Below are positions 11,283 through 22,366 of a stretch of 64,000 nt of DNA, one piece after another. The stretch is taken from contig NC_011894.1 of assembly GCF_000022085.1 (NCBI RefSeq), positions 4,455,001 to 4,519,000 on the forward strand. Direction: 5' to 3'. Positions within the stretch are counted from its first letter, which is position 1; each line of letters opens with the position of its first letter. Position numbers and translations under genes: made by a program. Under the pieces are notes generated by a model that worked only from the letters and a program-made list of their open reading frames with translations, made no database searches and was not told the origin of the DNA. This DNA comes from Methylobacterium nodulans ORS 2060. Its GTDB lineage: Bacteria; Pseudomonadota; Alphaproteobacteria; Rhizobiales; Beijerinckiaceae.

Positions 11283-11584
11283 CGATGGACCTCTCGCGCT
11301 TCGGTGGGGCTCCGGCGCCATTCTGGCGCACGCCACTCTGGCGCGCCGGCCTTTCGAGATGGTGCACGGGCACGGGACGAATCTCTTCGTCGGAGATCAG
11401 TGCAAGTCAGACTTAATGCTCTCTGCGCATCCGAGAGTTTGCAAGTCGGAAACAATGTTGTCCGGACGTCGCATCAGGATGCCTCGGGGTTTCGGGTTCA
11501 GACTACGGCCATCACAGGAGCAGCCCTGCAACCCGCCGGCGTGAGCGGGCGCGCGGCCGCGGCATCGAGCGAGCGAGGATCAGC
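11283..11584. promoter_or_regulatory. divergent regulatory region of the carrier-protein cassette
   Basis: 302 bp between the start of the carrier-protein gene (minus) and the acyl-CoA dehydrogenase (plus), locally less GC-rich than the genes. It contains two direct repeats beginning tgcaagtcRga (11401 and 11440, 39 bp apart), each followed by a short A/T-rich word ending aatg. Such a spaced pair could be an activator site. No convincing sigma-70 promoter was found, so this is an inference from position and repeats. Confidence 0.4.
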
Positions 11585-12793
11585 ATGACCATCCAGACCA
11601 TTCCCGCCGGCGCCGTGCTGGCGCAGGAGACGGCCACCTCCGTCGAGCCGGGCCTTCGCGCCCTGATGGTGGCCGGCATCGCCGCGGCTCAGGCGGAGGC
11701 GGTCGACCGCGACGGCCGCTTCCCCGTCGAGGCGATGGAGGCCGCCAAGGCGCAGAGGCTGATGGGCCTCATCGTCCCGGCGGAATTCGGCGGCGAGGGC
11801 GCGAGCCTCGCCGTGGCTGCAGATGTCTGCTACGCGCTCGGCCGCGCCTGCGCGTCGACCGCGATGATCTACGCGATGCACCTGACCAAGGTCGCCTGCA
11901 TCGTCGATCACGGCCGCGGGCAGCCCTGGCAGGAGGCTTTGCTGCGGCGGCTCTGCCGGGACCAGCTCCTGCTCGCCTCCTCGACGACGGAAGGTCAGGG
12001 CGGAGGCAACCTCCGCTCCAGCGCGGCCGCCATCGAGCGGGACGGCGGCTTCATCACCCTCGACCGGGCCGCGACCGTGATCTCCTATGGCGCCGAGGCG
12101 GACGGCGTGGTCACGACGGCGCGCCGTGCGCCCGATGCGGCCGCATCCGATCAGGTCCTCGCGGTGTTCCTGAAGGAGGATTACACCCTGGAGCGCCTGA
12201 GCGGCTGGGAGACGCTCGGCATGCGCGGCACCTGCAGCTACGGCTTCCGCCTGCGCGCCCGCGGCCTGCCCGATCAGGTGCTCGCCGTGCCCTACCAGAC
12301 CATCCACGCCGAGACGATGACGCCGGTCTCGCACATCCTGTGGTCGAGTGCCTGGGCGGGCATCGCGGCCGGCGCGGTGGAGCGGGCGCAGGCCTTCACC
12401 CGGCAGGCGGCCCGCGGCGCGGGCGGCCAGATGCCGCCCGGCGCGGCCCATTGCGGCAAGGCGGCCTCGTCGCTGCGCAGCTTGCGCGGGCTGATCACCC
12501 AGGCCCTCGACCGCTACGCGGCGGCCGGCGAGGCGAAGGCGCTCGGCAGCCTCGATTTCCAGACCGCCATCACCATGCTGAAGGTCGAGAGTTCGGAACT
12601 CGCGCTCGCCACGGTGTCGAGCGCGATGCGGGCCTGCGGGCTCGCCGGCTACCGCCAGGACGGCCCGTTCAGCATCGGGCGCGCGCTGCGCGACATCCTG
12701 TCAGCGCCGATCATGATCCACAACGACCGCATCTCCGCGAATCTCGCGGCGACGAGCCTCCTGTCCACGGTTCCGGCCTCGCTCCGGGACTGA
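11585..12793 (+). CDS. acyl-CoA dehydrogenase-like flavoprotein of the carrier-protein cassette
   Basis: A 402-residue protein with the acyl-CoA dehydrogenase fold: FPVEAMEAAKAQRLMGLIVPAEFGGEGAS near the N-terminus, then CASTAMIYAMHL. The flavin loop TEGQGGGNLRSS replaces the usual T(E/P)xxxGS and C-terminal helices follow. The catalytic glutamate position is not evident by eye, so oxidation or another flavin reaction on a carrier-bound (amino)acyl group is possible. It is the first gene of a two-gene plus-strand unit, 36 bp before the aa:CP ligase-like gene with a GGAG ribosome-binding site in the gap. Confidence 0.85.
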   Translation: MTIQTIPAGAVLAQETATSVEPGLRALMVAGIAAAQAEAVDRDGRFPVEAMEAAKAQRLMGLIVPAEFGGEGASLAVAADVCYALGRACASTAMIYAMHLTKVACIVDHGRGQPWQEALLRRLCRDQLLLASSTTEGQGGGNLRSSAAAIERDGGFITLDRAATVISYGAEADGVVTTARRAPDAAASDQVLAVFLKEDYTLERLSGWETLGMRGTCSYGFRLRARGLPDQVLAVPYQTIHAETMTPVSHILWSSAWAGIAAGAVERAQAFTRQAARGAGGQMPPGAAHCGKAASSLRSLRGLITQALDRYAAAGEAKALGSLDFQTAITMLKVESSELALATVSSAMRACGLAGYRQDGPFSIGRALRDILSAPIMIHNDRISANLAATSLLSTVPASLRD

Positions 12794-12829
12794 ATTCTTC
12801 CCTCATCCGATCCGGAGCGGCGTGACGCC

Positions 12830-13756
12830 ATGACCATGAACTGGAGGAAGCCGGCCTTGCCGGCTGTGGACGCCCTCGACAGCCTGTTCGACGGGCTGTT
12901 CCGTCCGATGGGCGCGGAGGGCGTCTATGCGCGCACCGGCCGCTACGAGGCGGTGGTGGAGGCGCTCCAGGCCCTGATTTCGCGCCAGCGCGAGGAGGGG
13001 ACCGAGGTCTTCCGCTTCCCGCCCGTGATGAGCCGGCACCAGATCGAGACGCACGGCTATCTCAAGAGCTTCCCCAACCTCCTCGGCTGCGTGTCCTGCC
13101 TGGAGGGCGGCGAGGCGGAGATCCGGGGTGCCGTCGACCGGCACTATGCGGGCGGCGACTGGACCGAATCCCTCGCGGCGGCGGACCTCGTGCTGACGCC
13201 CGCCGCCTGCTACCCGGTCTACCCGATCGCGGCGGCGCGGGGCGCGGTGCCGGCCCGGGGCTACCGCTTCGACGTCGCCTGCGACTGCTTCCGCCGCGAA
13301 CCCTCCAGGGATCTCGACCGGCTGCAATCCTTCCGGATGCGGGAATATGTCCGCGTGGGGACGCCGGAGCAGATCCAGGACTTCCGCCAGCGCTGGCTCG
13401 AGACGGCGAAGGGCCTCGCCGACCGGCTGGGCCTCGCCTACGAGGTGGCCCAGGCGAGCGATCCGTTCTTCGGCCGCGTCGGCCAGCTCATGGCGCTCAA
13501 CCAGCTGGAACAGGCGCTGAAGTTCGAGCTGCTGGTGCCGCTTCGCGGCGACGGCCCGGCCACCGCCTGCATGAGCTTCAACTATCACCGCGAGCATTTC
13601 GGCACGACCTGGAACCTGCGCGACGCGTCCGGCGCGCCGGCCCATACGGGCTGCGTCGCCTTCGGCATCGACCGGCTCGCCGTGGCGCTCTTCGCTACGC
13701 ATGGGCTCGAGGTCGCGGAATGGCCGCAGGCGGTCAGGGAGACGCTGGCGCTGTGA
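12830..13756 (+). CDS. amino acid:[carrier protein] ligase (seryl-tRNA synthetase-like)
   Basis: A 308-residue class II synthetase-like catalytic core with no tRNA-binding arm. Motif 2 is FDVACDCFRREPSRDLDRLQ then FRMREYVRVG, and motif 3 is GCVAFGIDRLAVALF. Cys127, Glu172 and Cys275 have the spacing of the zinc ligands described for the Bradyrhizobium enzyme Bll0957, a homologue of atypical SerRS. Known aa:CP ligases activate Gly or Ala and load them on the phosphopantetheine of a small carrier protein instead of tRNA. Here a carrier gene lies 1.5 kb away across a divergent promoter. The amino acid specificity is not predictable by eye. Confidence 0.9.
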   Translation: MTMNWRKPALPAVDALDSLFDGLFRPMGAEGVYARTGRYEAVVEALQALISRQREEGTEVFRFPPVMSRHQIETHGYLKSFPNLLGCVSCLEGGEAEIRGAVDRHYAGGDWTESLAAADLVLTPAACYPVYPIAAARGAVPARGYRFDVACDCFRREPSRDLDRLQSFRMREYVRVGTPEQIQDFRQRWLETAKGLADRLGLAYEVAQASDPFFGRVGQLMALNQLEQALKFELLVPLRGDGPATACMSFNYHREHFGTTWNLRDASGAPAHTGCVAFGIDRLAVALFATHGLEVAEWPQAVRETLAL

Positions 13757-13785
13757 GAATGCCGGCTTGGCGCGGGCAGCGCGGG

Positions 13786-13815
13786 GAACCCCTCTCCCGA
13801 TCGGGAGAGGGGTTC
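13786..13815. terminator. bidirectional terminator hairpin
   Basis: Perfect 30-nt palindrome (gaacccctctcccga and its complement) between two convergent genes: the aa:CP ligase-like gene ending at 13756 and the secreted protein gene ending at 13828. The stem is long and GC-rich without a T run, so it may act as a terminator or an mRNA 3' stabiliser on both strands. Confidence 0.7.
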
Positions 13816-13827
13816 ACGGCCGGCGCC

Positions 13828-14325
13828 TCAATCGAGCCCCAGGCCTCGCCGCAACCACCAAGCGTAATGCTCCGCGAGCGCCGCCACGCGGCGCCGCTCG
13901 GAGGCCGGATCGTACCATGCGCCGCCGGAGCTGGCCGGGGTCGCCGAGAGCTGCGGATGGCGCAGCAGCACCTCGCCGCGGCGCCCGATCACCAGGGCCT
14001 CGCCGTCCAGGTAATCGGTGTTCGTGGCCCCGCCGCCATGGCCGAAGCGGCCGTCGCTGCCCGCATAGGCGTTGAGCGAGACGCCCGAGACCCGCACGAC
14101 CAGGACGGGTCCCGGTCCGCCCAGGCGGTCCGCGAAGATGCGCGAGAGTGCCGCCTGGAGGTCGCCCGCGACCGTCTCGGCGAAGCCGCCGAGCCCGCGG
14201 GCGCGCAGGGGCGTCACGTCGACCCGCACGGCGGAGAACCGCGTCTGGCCGTCCAGCGCGTCCGCCGGCACGCCGGCGGACGCGAGGACGAAGGCCGCGA
14301 CCGCGGCCGTGAACCAGCGCCTCAT
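13828..14325 (-). CDS. secreted hypothetical protein
   Basis: A 165-residue protein starting at ATG 14325, with a Sec signal peptide MRRWFTAAVAAFVLASAGVPADA, cleavage expected near residue 23. The mature part has VRVDVTPLRARGLGG, then ADRLGGPGPVLVVRVSGVSLNAYAG, a Gly-rich bend, and YDPASERRRVAALAEHYAWW. It looks like a periplasmic protein of unknown function; I do not recognise a named domain. It is separated from greA by 72 bp on the same strand and may be transcribed with it. Confidence 0.75.
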   Translation of the reverse strand: MRRWFTAAVAAFVLASAGVPADALDGQTRFSAVRVDVTPLRARGLGGFAETVAGDLQAALSRIFADRLGGPGPVLVVRVSGVSLNAYAGSDGRFGHGGGATNTDYLDGEALVIGRRGEVLLRHPQLSATPASSGGAWYDPASERRRVAALAEHYAWWLRRGLGLD

Positions 14326-14397
14326 CCTCGGTCTCTCCGCTCGTTGTCGGGAAGCGTCCGATTCCGGCCCCGGCACGACCCGGCCGGGCCGCGATGC

Positions 14398-14874
14398 TCA
14401 GCCGGAGAAGCTGATGCCGACGATCTCGTAGGACTTGCCGCCGCCCGGCGTCGAGACCTCGACCGTGTCGCCGACGCCCTTGCCGATCAGCGCGCGCGCG
14501 ACGGGCGAGGTGATGGAGACCCGTCCCGAGCGCACGTCCGCCTCGGGCTCGCCGACGATCTGGTAGGTCTTCTCCTCCTCGGTGTCCTCGTCGATGAGCT
14601 GGACCGTGGCGCCGAACTTCACCTTCGAGCCCGAGAGCTTGGCCACGTCGATCACCTCGGCGCGCGAGATCAGGCTCTCCAGTTCGAGCACGCGGCCCTC
14701 GTTGAGGGACTGCGCTTCCTTGGCGGCATGGTACTCGGCGTTCTCCGAGAGATCGCCGAGCGCCCGCGCCTCGGCGATCGCCTGGATGATCCGGGGGCGC
14801 TCCACCTGCTGGCGGTGCTTCAGCTCCTGCTCCAGAGCCGCAAATCCTCGGATCGTGATCGGAACCTTTTCCAT
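14398..14874 (-). CDS. greA: transcription elongation factor GreA
   Basis: A 158-residue factor that rescues backtracked RNA polymerase by stimulating transcript cleavage. ATG 14874 gives [20 protein letters not shown]; the 19-residue extension upstream is not family-like. The N-terminal coiled coil carries the acidic tip [18 protein letters not shown], with the conserved D and E of GDLSENAEY. The C-terminal FKBP-like domain has [30 protein letters not shown] residues and a final strand YEIVGISF. It is 126 bp downstream of carB on the same strand, as in many alphaproteobacteria. Confidence 0.97.
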   Translation of the reverse strand: MEKVPITIRGFAALEQELKHRQQVERPRIIQAIAEARALGDLSENAEYHAAKEAQSLNEGRVLELESLISRAEVIDVAKLSGSKVKFGATVQLIDEDTEEEKTYQIVGEPEADVRSGRVSITSPVARALIGKGVGDTVEVSTPGGGKSYEIVGISFSG

Positions 14875-15000
14875 CGTTCTCGTCTCACACCACAAGCAAT
14901 CGGCCCGGCAGGACGTGATGTCACGCTCCACCGGGCCTGTTCAAACCATCTCGCGCAGGCGCGAGGACTTCAACGCGGGCCTTGCTGCACGGCCCACGCG

Positions 15001-18474
<3,474 letters not shown>

Positions 18475-18620
18475 CGGACGCGTCAGACTCTTGCGGCGCG
18501 CGCCCGGCCTCGTCCGCACCGGTCCGCTCGGGGCGGGCGCGGGTGGGGCAAGCCGGACGCGGGGGGATGGTCGTGCGGCGCCTTTAACACGCGGGGCGAG
18601 ATGAAAGAAAGGCCGCGACG

Positions 18621-19451
18621 ATGCCGCGCGGGGCAGGCTTGAGCGCCGCGCGCAACTGCGCGCGCAACTGGACGCTGGTGACGGGCGCGTCGAGCGGCAT
18701 CGGCGCCGCGCTGGCGCGGGCCTTCGCGGCGCGCGGCCACGCGCTGGTGCTGAGCGCCCGCCGGACGGAGCGGCTCCAGGCCCTGGCCGGGGAGCTCAGC
18801 GGCGCGGTGCCCGTGGAGGTGATCCCGGCGGACCTGACGGATCCCTCGGCGCCGGATCGGCTCATGGAGGCGGTCGCGTCGCGCGGCATCGCCCTCCACA
18901 CCCTCGTCAACAATGCGGGATTCGGGATGCGGGGCCGCTTCGCCACGCTGCCGGCGGACGAGCTCATGGACATGGTGGCGGTGAATGTCGCGGCGCCGAC
19001 GGCGCTCGCGCGCCGCGTCCTGCCCGACCTGATCGCGCGGCGGGAAGGCGGCATCCTCAACGTCGCCTCGGTCGGGGCCTATCTGCCGGGTCCCAAGATG
19101 GCGGTCTACTACGCCACCAAGGCCTATCTCCTGTCCCTCTCGGAGGCGCTGTTCGAGGAGGCGAAGCCCCATGGCGTCACGGTGACGGCCCTCTGCCCCG
19201 GCGTGACCGACAGCGAGTTCGCGGCCCGCGCGGATCGGGAGGGAACCAAGCGGTTCAACGGCCGCGGGATGGCAGCCGAGGAGGTCGCCCGGATCGGCCT
19301 TATGGGCTACCTGCGCGGCGAGGCCGTGGTGGTGCCGGGCTCAAGGAATCGCCTGATCGTGGCGGGCCTTCAGCTCCTGCCCCGCCGGCTCACCCGCAAG
19401 GTCGCGAACCGGCTGCAGAGCGTGCCGGAATCATCTCCGGTTCAGCGATGA
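18621..19451 (+). CDS. short-chain dehydrogenase/reductase
   Basis: A 276-residue classical SDR. The NAD(P) loop TGASSGIG is at 21-28, NNAG at 97-100, catalytic Ser150 lies in NVASVGAY, and YxxxK is Tyr163/Lys167. The Arg pair after strand 2 (SARRTERL) suggests NADP preference. After the core there is a C-terminal hydrophobic/basic region, [20 protein letters not shown]. This resembles the DltE/YqjQ-like SDRs that may associate with the membrane. The substrate is unknown. It is divergent from carB, and 31 bp before the GtrA-like gene, so the two may be cotranscribed. Confidence 0.9.
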   Translation: MPRGAGLSAARNCARNWTLVTGASSGIGAALARAFAARGHALVLSARRTERLQALAGELSGAVPVEVIPADLTDPSAPDRLMEAVASRGIALHTLVNNAGFGMRGRFATLPADELMDMVAVNVAAPTALARRVLPDLIARREGGILNVASVGAYLPGPKMAVYYATKAYLLSLSEALFEEAKPHGVTVTALCPGVTDSEFAARADREGTKRFNGRGMAAEEVARIGLMGYLRGEAVVVPGSRNRLIVAGLQLLPRRLTRKVANRLQSVPESSPVQR

Positions 19452-19482
19452 GTGCTAGAGAGAAGCGGGGCGGCCGCGGGCC

Positions 19483-19983
19483 GTGGTGACCCGGATGGAC
19501 CGCATGGGACCAGAACGGATGTTACTGAGGGCTATCGCCCGCTGGCGCGGCCATCCGCTCGTGCGGCTTTGCCTGCAATTCATCTCTTATGTCGGCGTCG
19601 GCCTCGCCGCGCTCGTGGTCCATTACGGCCTGCTGGTGGCCCTGGTCGAGTTCGGCCGCGTCGATCCGGTCGCGGCCGCGGTGGCGGGCTACATTGCGGG
19701 CGGGGTCGTGTCCTACACGCTCAACCGCCGCCATACCTATGCGAGCGACCGGCCGCATGCCGAGGCGACTTGGCGCTTCGCCGTGGTGGCCGCGATCGGC
19801 CTCGGGCTGACCTGGATCCTGATGGCGGTCCTGACCCGCTGGGCGGGGCTCGCCTACCTGCCCGCGCAATTCGCGACGACGGGCCTTGTCGTGTTCTGGA
19901 ACTTCACCGGCAACAGGCTCTGGACCTTCGCGGAGCGCACGCGGGCCGTGTCCGTGGCGCCGGATGCCGCTGTCGATCTCTAG
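19483..19983 (+). CDS. GtrA-like integral membrane protein
   Basis: A protein of up to 166 residues (GTG 19483; ATGs at 19495, 19504 and 19519 are alternatives) with four predicted membrane helices of the GtrA/DPMS type. These include LQFISYVGVGLAALVVHYGL, VAAAVAGYIAGGVVSYTLNR and TGLVVFWNFTGNRLWTF. The motifs Y-x-L-N-R and N-(F)-x-x-(N)-R-x-W-T-F are typical. GtrA proteins are thought to help flip or dock polyprenyl-linked sugars. The gene is followed immediately by the duplicated rplS-end terminator (19997-20102). Confidence 0.88.
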   Translation: MVTRMDRMGPERMLLRAIARWRGHPLVRLCLQFISYVGVGLAALVVHYGLLVALVEFGRVDPVAAAVAGYIAGGVVSYTLNRRHTYASDRPHAEATWRFAVVAAIGLGLTWILMAVLTRWAGLAYLPAQFATTGLVVFWNFTGNRLWTFAERTRAVSVAPDAAVDL

Positions 19984-19996
19984 ATTCGGCTGTGCG

Positions 19997-20102
19997 TGAC
20001 GCACGAAAAACCCCTCTTCCCGGGGGAAGAGGGGTTTTTCGCGCCGGAGCGATGCGGCGGAAAAGCTTACTCGGCGGCGGCCGGCGTGGCCTTGCCTTCT
20101 CG
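19997..20102. repeat. 106-bp direct repeat: decayed copy of the rplS 3' end and terminator
   Basis: This segment repeats 20932-21037 with only four differences (one extra T, one missing C, two C/T changes). It contains the terminator hairpin plus the last codons of rplS up to its stop, read on the minus strand (ending ATPAAAE). The missing C breaks the reading frame upstream of those codons. It is the distal end of a 0.8-kb foreign insertion and looks like an attachment-site duplication. Confidence 0.9.
20004..20040. terminator. rho-independent terminator (distal copy)
   Basis: Hairpin gaaaaacccctcttcccg / gggaagaggggtttttc with A and T runs on the two sides, so it can terminate in both directions. 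It now sits just after the GtrA-like gene on the plus strand, and is a copy of the rplS terminator. Confidence 0.85.
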
Positions 20103-20245
20103 GCGCCACCCCCATCACAGTTCGCGTGCCGCCATCTCAGCTCGTGGCACTTGACGCTTGGATTGCTGCCCAGGCTGACCCTAAACCGACCCGACCCGAA
20201 GCAATCCGGCGTCTAGTTGAGCGGGCATTGCTATCAGTTTATTAG
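20102..20245 (+). pseudogene. ribbon-helix-helix-type protein, 5' end lost at the repeat junction
   Basis: In frame with the stop TAG 20243-20245 the peptide ATPITVRVPPSQLVALDAW then IAAQADPKPTRPEAIRRLVE can be read. This is the conserved form of small phage/plasmid ribbon-helix-helix (CopG/Arc-like) proteins: one N-terminal strand, then two helices. No start codon remains: the frame runs directly into the 106-bp rplS repeat, so the gene was cut at the junction after its first codon. It supports a mobile origin for the insert. Confidence 0.7.
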
Positions 20246-20247
20246 AA

Positions 20248-20529
20248 CTAATCTGACTGAACGATAGCCGGGATGCCCCCGTTGTTCCAAAGTTGTCCCG
20301 GGCGCAATCCTTCTGGGGATGAAGGCAATGTGCTCCAATCAATTGATGCTCGATAGCCAGCTAGTGAGGCTGCGCCTATGCCAGATAATCCAGTTATCAG
20401 TGTAATAGTCCTTAGTATAGGGCGCGGTCCAGGTTTTATTATAGCAATCAGGTAATTGAAAATCTGGGCCGCAGCTGCGAGCATAATTCCGATCAAAAAG
20501 AGGGCGTAAGTTAAAGAACTAGTGTGCAT
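20248..20529 (-). CDS. small membrane protein in the prophage remnant
   Basis: A 93-residue protein with two hydrophobic segments (YALFLIGIMLAAAAQIFNYL at about 9-28 and a second near 40-62, ITLITGLSGIGAASLAGY). The local base composition is much more A/T-rich than the rest of the window and codon use is unlike the host, indicating foreign DNA. Its first 11 bp overlap the end of the terminase fragment, as is common in phage operons. No family recognised; holin-like or superinfection function would be speculation. Confidence 0.55.
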   Translation of the reverse strand: MHTSSLTYALFLIGIMLAAAAQIFNYLIAIIKPGPRPILRTITLITGLSGIGAASLAGYRASIDWSTLPSSPEGLRPGQLWNNGGIPAIVQSD

Positions 20530-20737
20530 AGATACTCCTCTGAGTTTTGGGCTTTACCACCTCGCACATCGGCGTCCAGTCCGGCTCGGCCTCGTGCCGG
20601 TTGGCGACGCCGAGCGCCATGGTGAGGGTCTGAAGGTCGTCGATGCGGCCCGTGCTCTTGGCCTTGTCGAACTTCCTCGCCCCGGTCGGGTCCGGCGTCG
20701 CCTTCGCGTTCATGGCGCACCACGACAGCACCGGGTG
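20519..20737 (-). pseudogene. phage terminase large subunit, C-terminal fragment
   Basis: The peptide HPVLSWCAMNAKATPDPTG then RKFDKAKSTGRIDDLQTLT, followed by MALGVA, matches the end of P27-like terminase large subunits. There the nuclease domain closes with PVL-x-W-x-x-N, a DP(A/T)G turn, and a K-S-(x)-x-(R/K)-ID-x-x-x-x-L-x-MALG block. Everything upstream (ATPase and most of the nuclease) is missing; homology starts at a repeat that is inverted further on (20746-20765). This is a non-functional remnant. Confidence 0.75.
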
Positions 20738-20745
20738 CATCCCGT

Positions 20746-20878
20746 AGAGGGGTAGGGGTGAGGGTGGAGACGGTTCCGCAAGTATCCTGAACCGGGCCGC
20801 TGCCGGCACCACGGTTGTGGATATCTGCGGCTCCGTCCGGGACCCTCACCCCTACCCCTCTCCCGCACGGGAGAGGGG
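20746..20878. repeat. 20-bp inverted repeat pair plus adjoining hairpin
   Basis: agaggggtaggggtgagggt (20746-20765) has its exact complement at 20842-20861. The right arm runs into a second perfect hairpin with 10-bp arms and a 4-nt loop (20855-20864 with 20869-20878). The left arm lies where terminase similarity begins. This looks like a REP-type element that invaded or shaped the remnant. Confidence 0.75.
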
Positions 20879-20931
20879 ATCCCGCGGTTCCCGCGCCCTC
20901 TTGTCTCCGAATGGATCAACCGGAAGCCATA

Positions 20932-21037
20932 TGACGCACGAAAAACCCCTCTCCCGGGGGAAGAGGGGTTTTTCGTGCCGGAGCGATGCGGCGGAAAAGC
21001 TTACTCGGCGGCGGCCGGCGTGGTCTTGCCCTTCTCG
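20932..21037. repeat. 106-bp direct repeat: rplS 3' end and terminator (proximal copy)
   Basis: Near-identical to 19997-20102. This copy contains the functional last codons and stop of rplS and its terminator, so the ribosomal gene remains complete next to the insertion. Confidence 0.9.
20939..20974. terminator. rplS terminator
   Basis: Hairpin with A-rich left side and T-rich right side (gaaaaacccctctccc / gaagaggggtttttc), 27 bp past the rplS stop on the minus strand. It works as a rho-independent terminator and, being symmetric, also in the other direction. Confidence 0.85.
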
Positions 21038-21396
21038 CTGCCGCGCTCGGCGCGCTCGGCGATGCGGGCGGCTTTACCGCGGCGGTCGCGCAGGTAGTAG
21101 AGCTTGGCGCGGCGGACCTTGCCGCGGCGGACCACCTTGATCGAGTCGATCAGCGGCGAATAGATCGGGAAGACGCGCTCGACGCCCTCACCGTAGGAAA
21201 TCTTGCGGACCGTGAAGTTCTCGTTGAGGCCGCCGCCGGCGCGGGCGATGCAGACGCCCTCGTAAGCCTGCACGCGGGTGCGGTCGCCTTCCTTCACCTT
21301 CACGTTCACCACGACCGTGTCGCCGGGCTCGAAATCCGGGATGGTCTTGTTGAGCTGGGCAATCTGCTCCTGCTCGAGCTGCTGGATGATGTTCAT
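21001..21396 (-). CDS. rplS: 50S ribosomal protein L19
   Basis: A 131-residue large-subunit protein at the 30S-50S interface. The sequence [60 protein letters not shown] and the signature [20 protein letters not shown] are standard. After the conserved core ending [15 protein letters not shown] there is an Ala/Glu/Lys tail typical of alphaproteobacterial L19. Its last codons lie inside the 106-bp repeat that marks the prophage scar. rimM, trmD and rpsP, the usual partners, are not adjacent. Confidence 0.98.
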   Translation of the reverse strand: MNIIQQLEQEQIAQLNKTIPDFEPGDTVVVNVKVKEGDRTRVQAYEGVCIARAGGGLNENFTVRKISYGEGVERVFPIYSPLIDSIKVVRRGKVRRAKLYYLRDRRGKAARIAERAERGSEKGKTTPAAAE

Positions 21397-21602
21397 GGGT
21401 CAAACTCCGGCCGTTACGCCTCACCGCGGGATGCGGCCCGACGCAGGATTTCGGCGTCCTGTTGTGAGTTGGCCGGCTCTCTACAGGATGGGGCGCGGCT
21501 TGTCGATGGGGCAGGGGCCTCAGCGTAGGCGCGAGGGCTTCCGGTGCCCTTGCGGAGGCGGGCCTCTGGCGGCAGCATCCGTCCCGGTGGAGCTCCCCAG
21601 CC

Positions 21603-22106
21603 ATGACCGAGATGAAGCGGCGCCGGTCGTTCGAGCCCGGGCACCGGCTCAAGTTCCTGGTGCTGGTCGACGAGACCCCGGAATGCGACCGGGCGGTGCA
21701 TTTCGCCATCCGCCGCGCCGCGCGCCTCAACGCCCGGGTGGTGATGCTGGCGGTGGCCGAGCCGCCGGAGAGCTTCGAGTGGCTCGGCGTCGGCGACGCG
21801 ATGCGGGCCGAAGCCGAGGCCGAGACCCGCGAGCGCCTCGATGGGCTCGCCGCAGCGGCCCGGCAGGCGGCGGGCGTCGATCCGGAATGCGTCGTGCGCA
21901 CGGGCGAGCGGGCTGACGAGATCCTGCGCCTGATCAGCGAGGACGAGGATATCGGCTTCCTGGTGCTCGCCGCCGCCACAGGCAAGGACGGGCCGGGCCC
22001 GCTCGTCTCCACCATCGCCGGCAAGGCCGCGGGCTCCTTCCCGGTCCCTGTCGTGATCGTGCCGGGCGCGCTGACGGAGGCCGAGATCACCGCGCTCGCC
22101 GGGTGA
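21603..22106 (+). CDS. universal stress protein (UspA family)
   Basis: A 167-residue cytosolic protein with one Usp domain. The N-terminal strand FLVLVDETPECDRAVHFAI, the middle VVMLAVAEPPESFEWLG, and the C-terminal FLVLAAATGKDGPGPLVSTI with FPVPVVIVPG fit the nucleotide-binding fold. The glycine-rich G-(x)2-G-(x)9-G-(S/T) ATP loop is replaced by GKDGPGPLVSTIAGKAAGS, so ATP binding is uncertain. It is monocistronic and divergent to rplS, followed by a dispersed repeat. Confidence 0.85.
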   Translation: MTEMKRRRSFEPGHRLKFLVLVDETPECDRAVHFAIRRAARLNARVVMLAVAEPPESFEWLGVGDAMRAEAEAETRERLDGLAAAARQAAGVDPECVVRTGERADEILRLISEDEDIGFLVLAAATGKDGPGPLVSTIAGKAAGSFPVPVVIVPGALTEAEITALAG

Positions 22107-22116
22107 CGGTCCTGCG

Positions 22117-22352
22117 CGACGATGTCCGCCTGACGCGTCTGGAGGCGATCGAGGATCGTCTCGCCCGGCCTCCTGTCGCCTGCTCCCGCTTTCCCGGGCG
22201 CATGCAGCGCCAGCGGAATGCGACCCGGGAGCCAGCACAGGAAGTCGCGCAGCGACCACTTGTCAGCCACGGTGGAGACAACCGGAGCCGCTGCGCGGCA
22301 ACTCACCCTGCTGGTTCCCGGATCTCCTAGCGCTCCAGTCGTCCGGGAAAGC
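22117..22352 (+). repeat. dispersed extragenic repeat family 1, copy 2
   Basis: Full-length relative of 10454-10687, starting 10 bp after the universal stress gene and ending at the left flank of the IS110 element. The conserved stem-loop is at 22193-22229 with the same bulge and a single-base change in the loop. Its position suggests that the insertion sequence went in at or beside the repeat. Confidence 0.85.
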
Positions 22353-22366
22353 ATCTGTGTTTGGCG

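Larger units (their letters stand above)
20103..20931. mobile_element. prophage-like remnant inserted at the rplS 3' end
   Basis: 829 bp between two 106-bp copies of the rplS end. The interior is partly low in GC, unlike its neighbours. It holds a ribbon-helix-helix fragment, a 93-residue membrane protein gene, and the C-terminal piece of a terminase large subunit. No integrase remains. The arrangement (gene 3' end duplicated, small phage-type contents) is that of an integrated element that used rplS as target and then lost most of its genes by deletion. Confidence 0.7.

Noticed and set aside
20746..20878. Possible CRISPR-like repeats
   Set aside because: The repeats are inverted and occur once each; no regularly spaced direct repeats are present here or elsewhere in the window.
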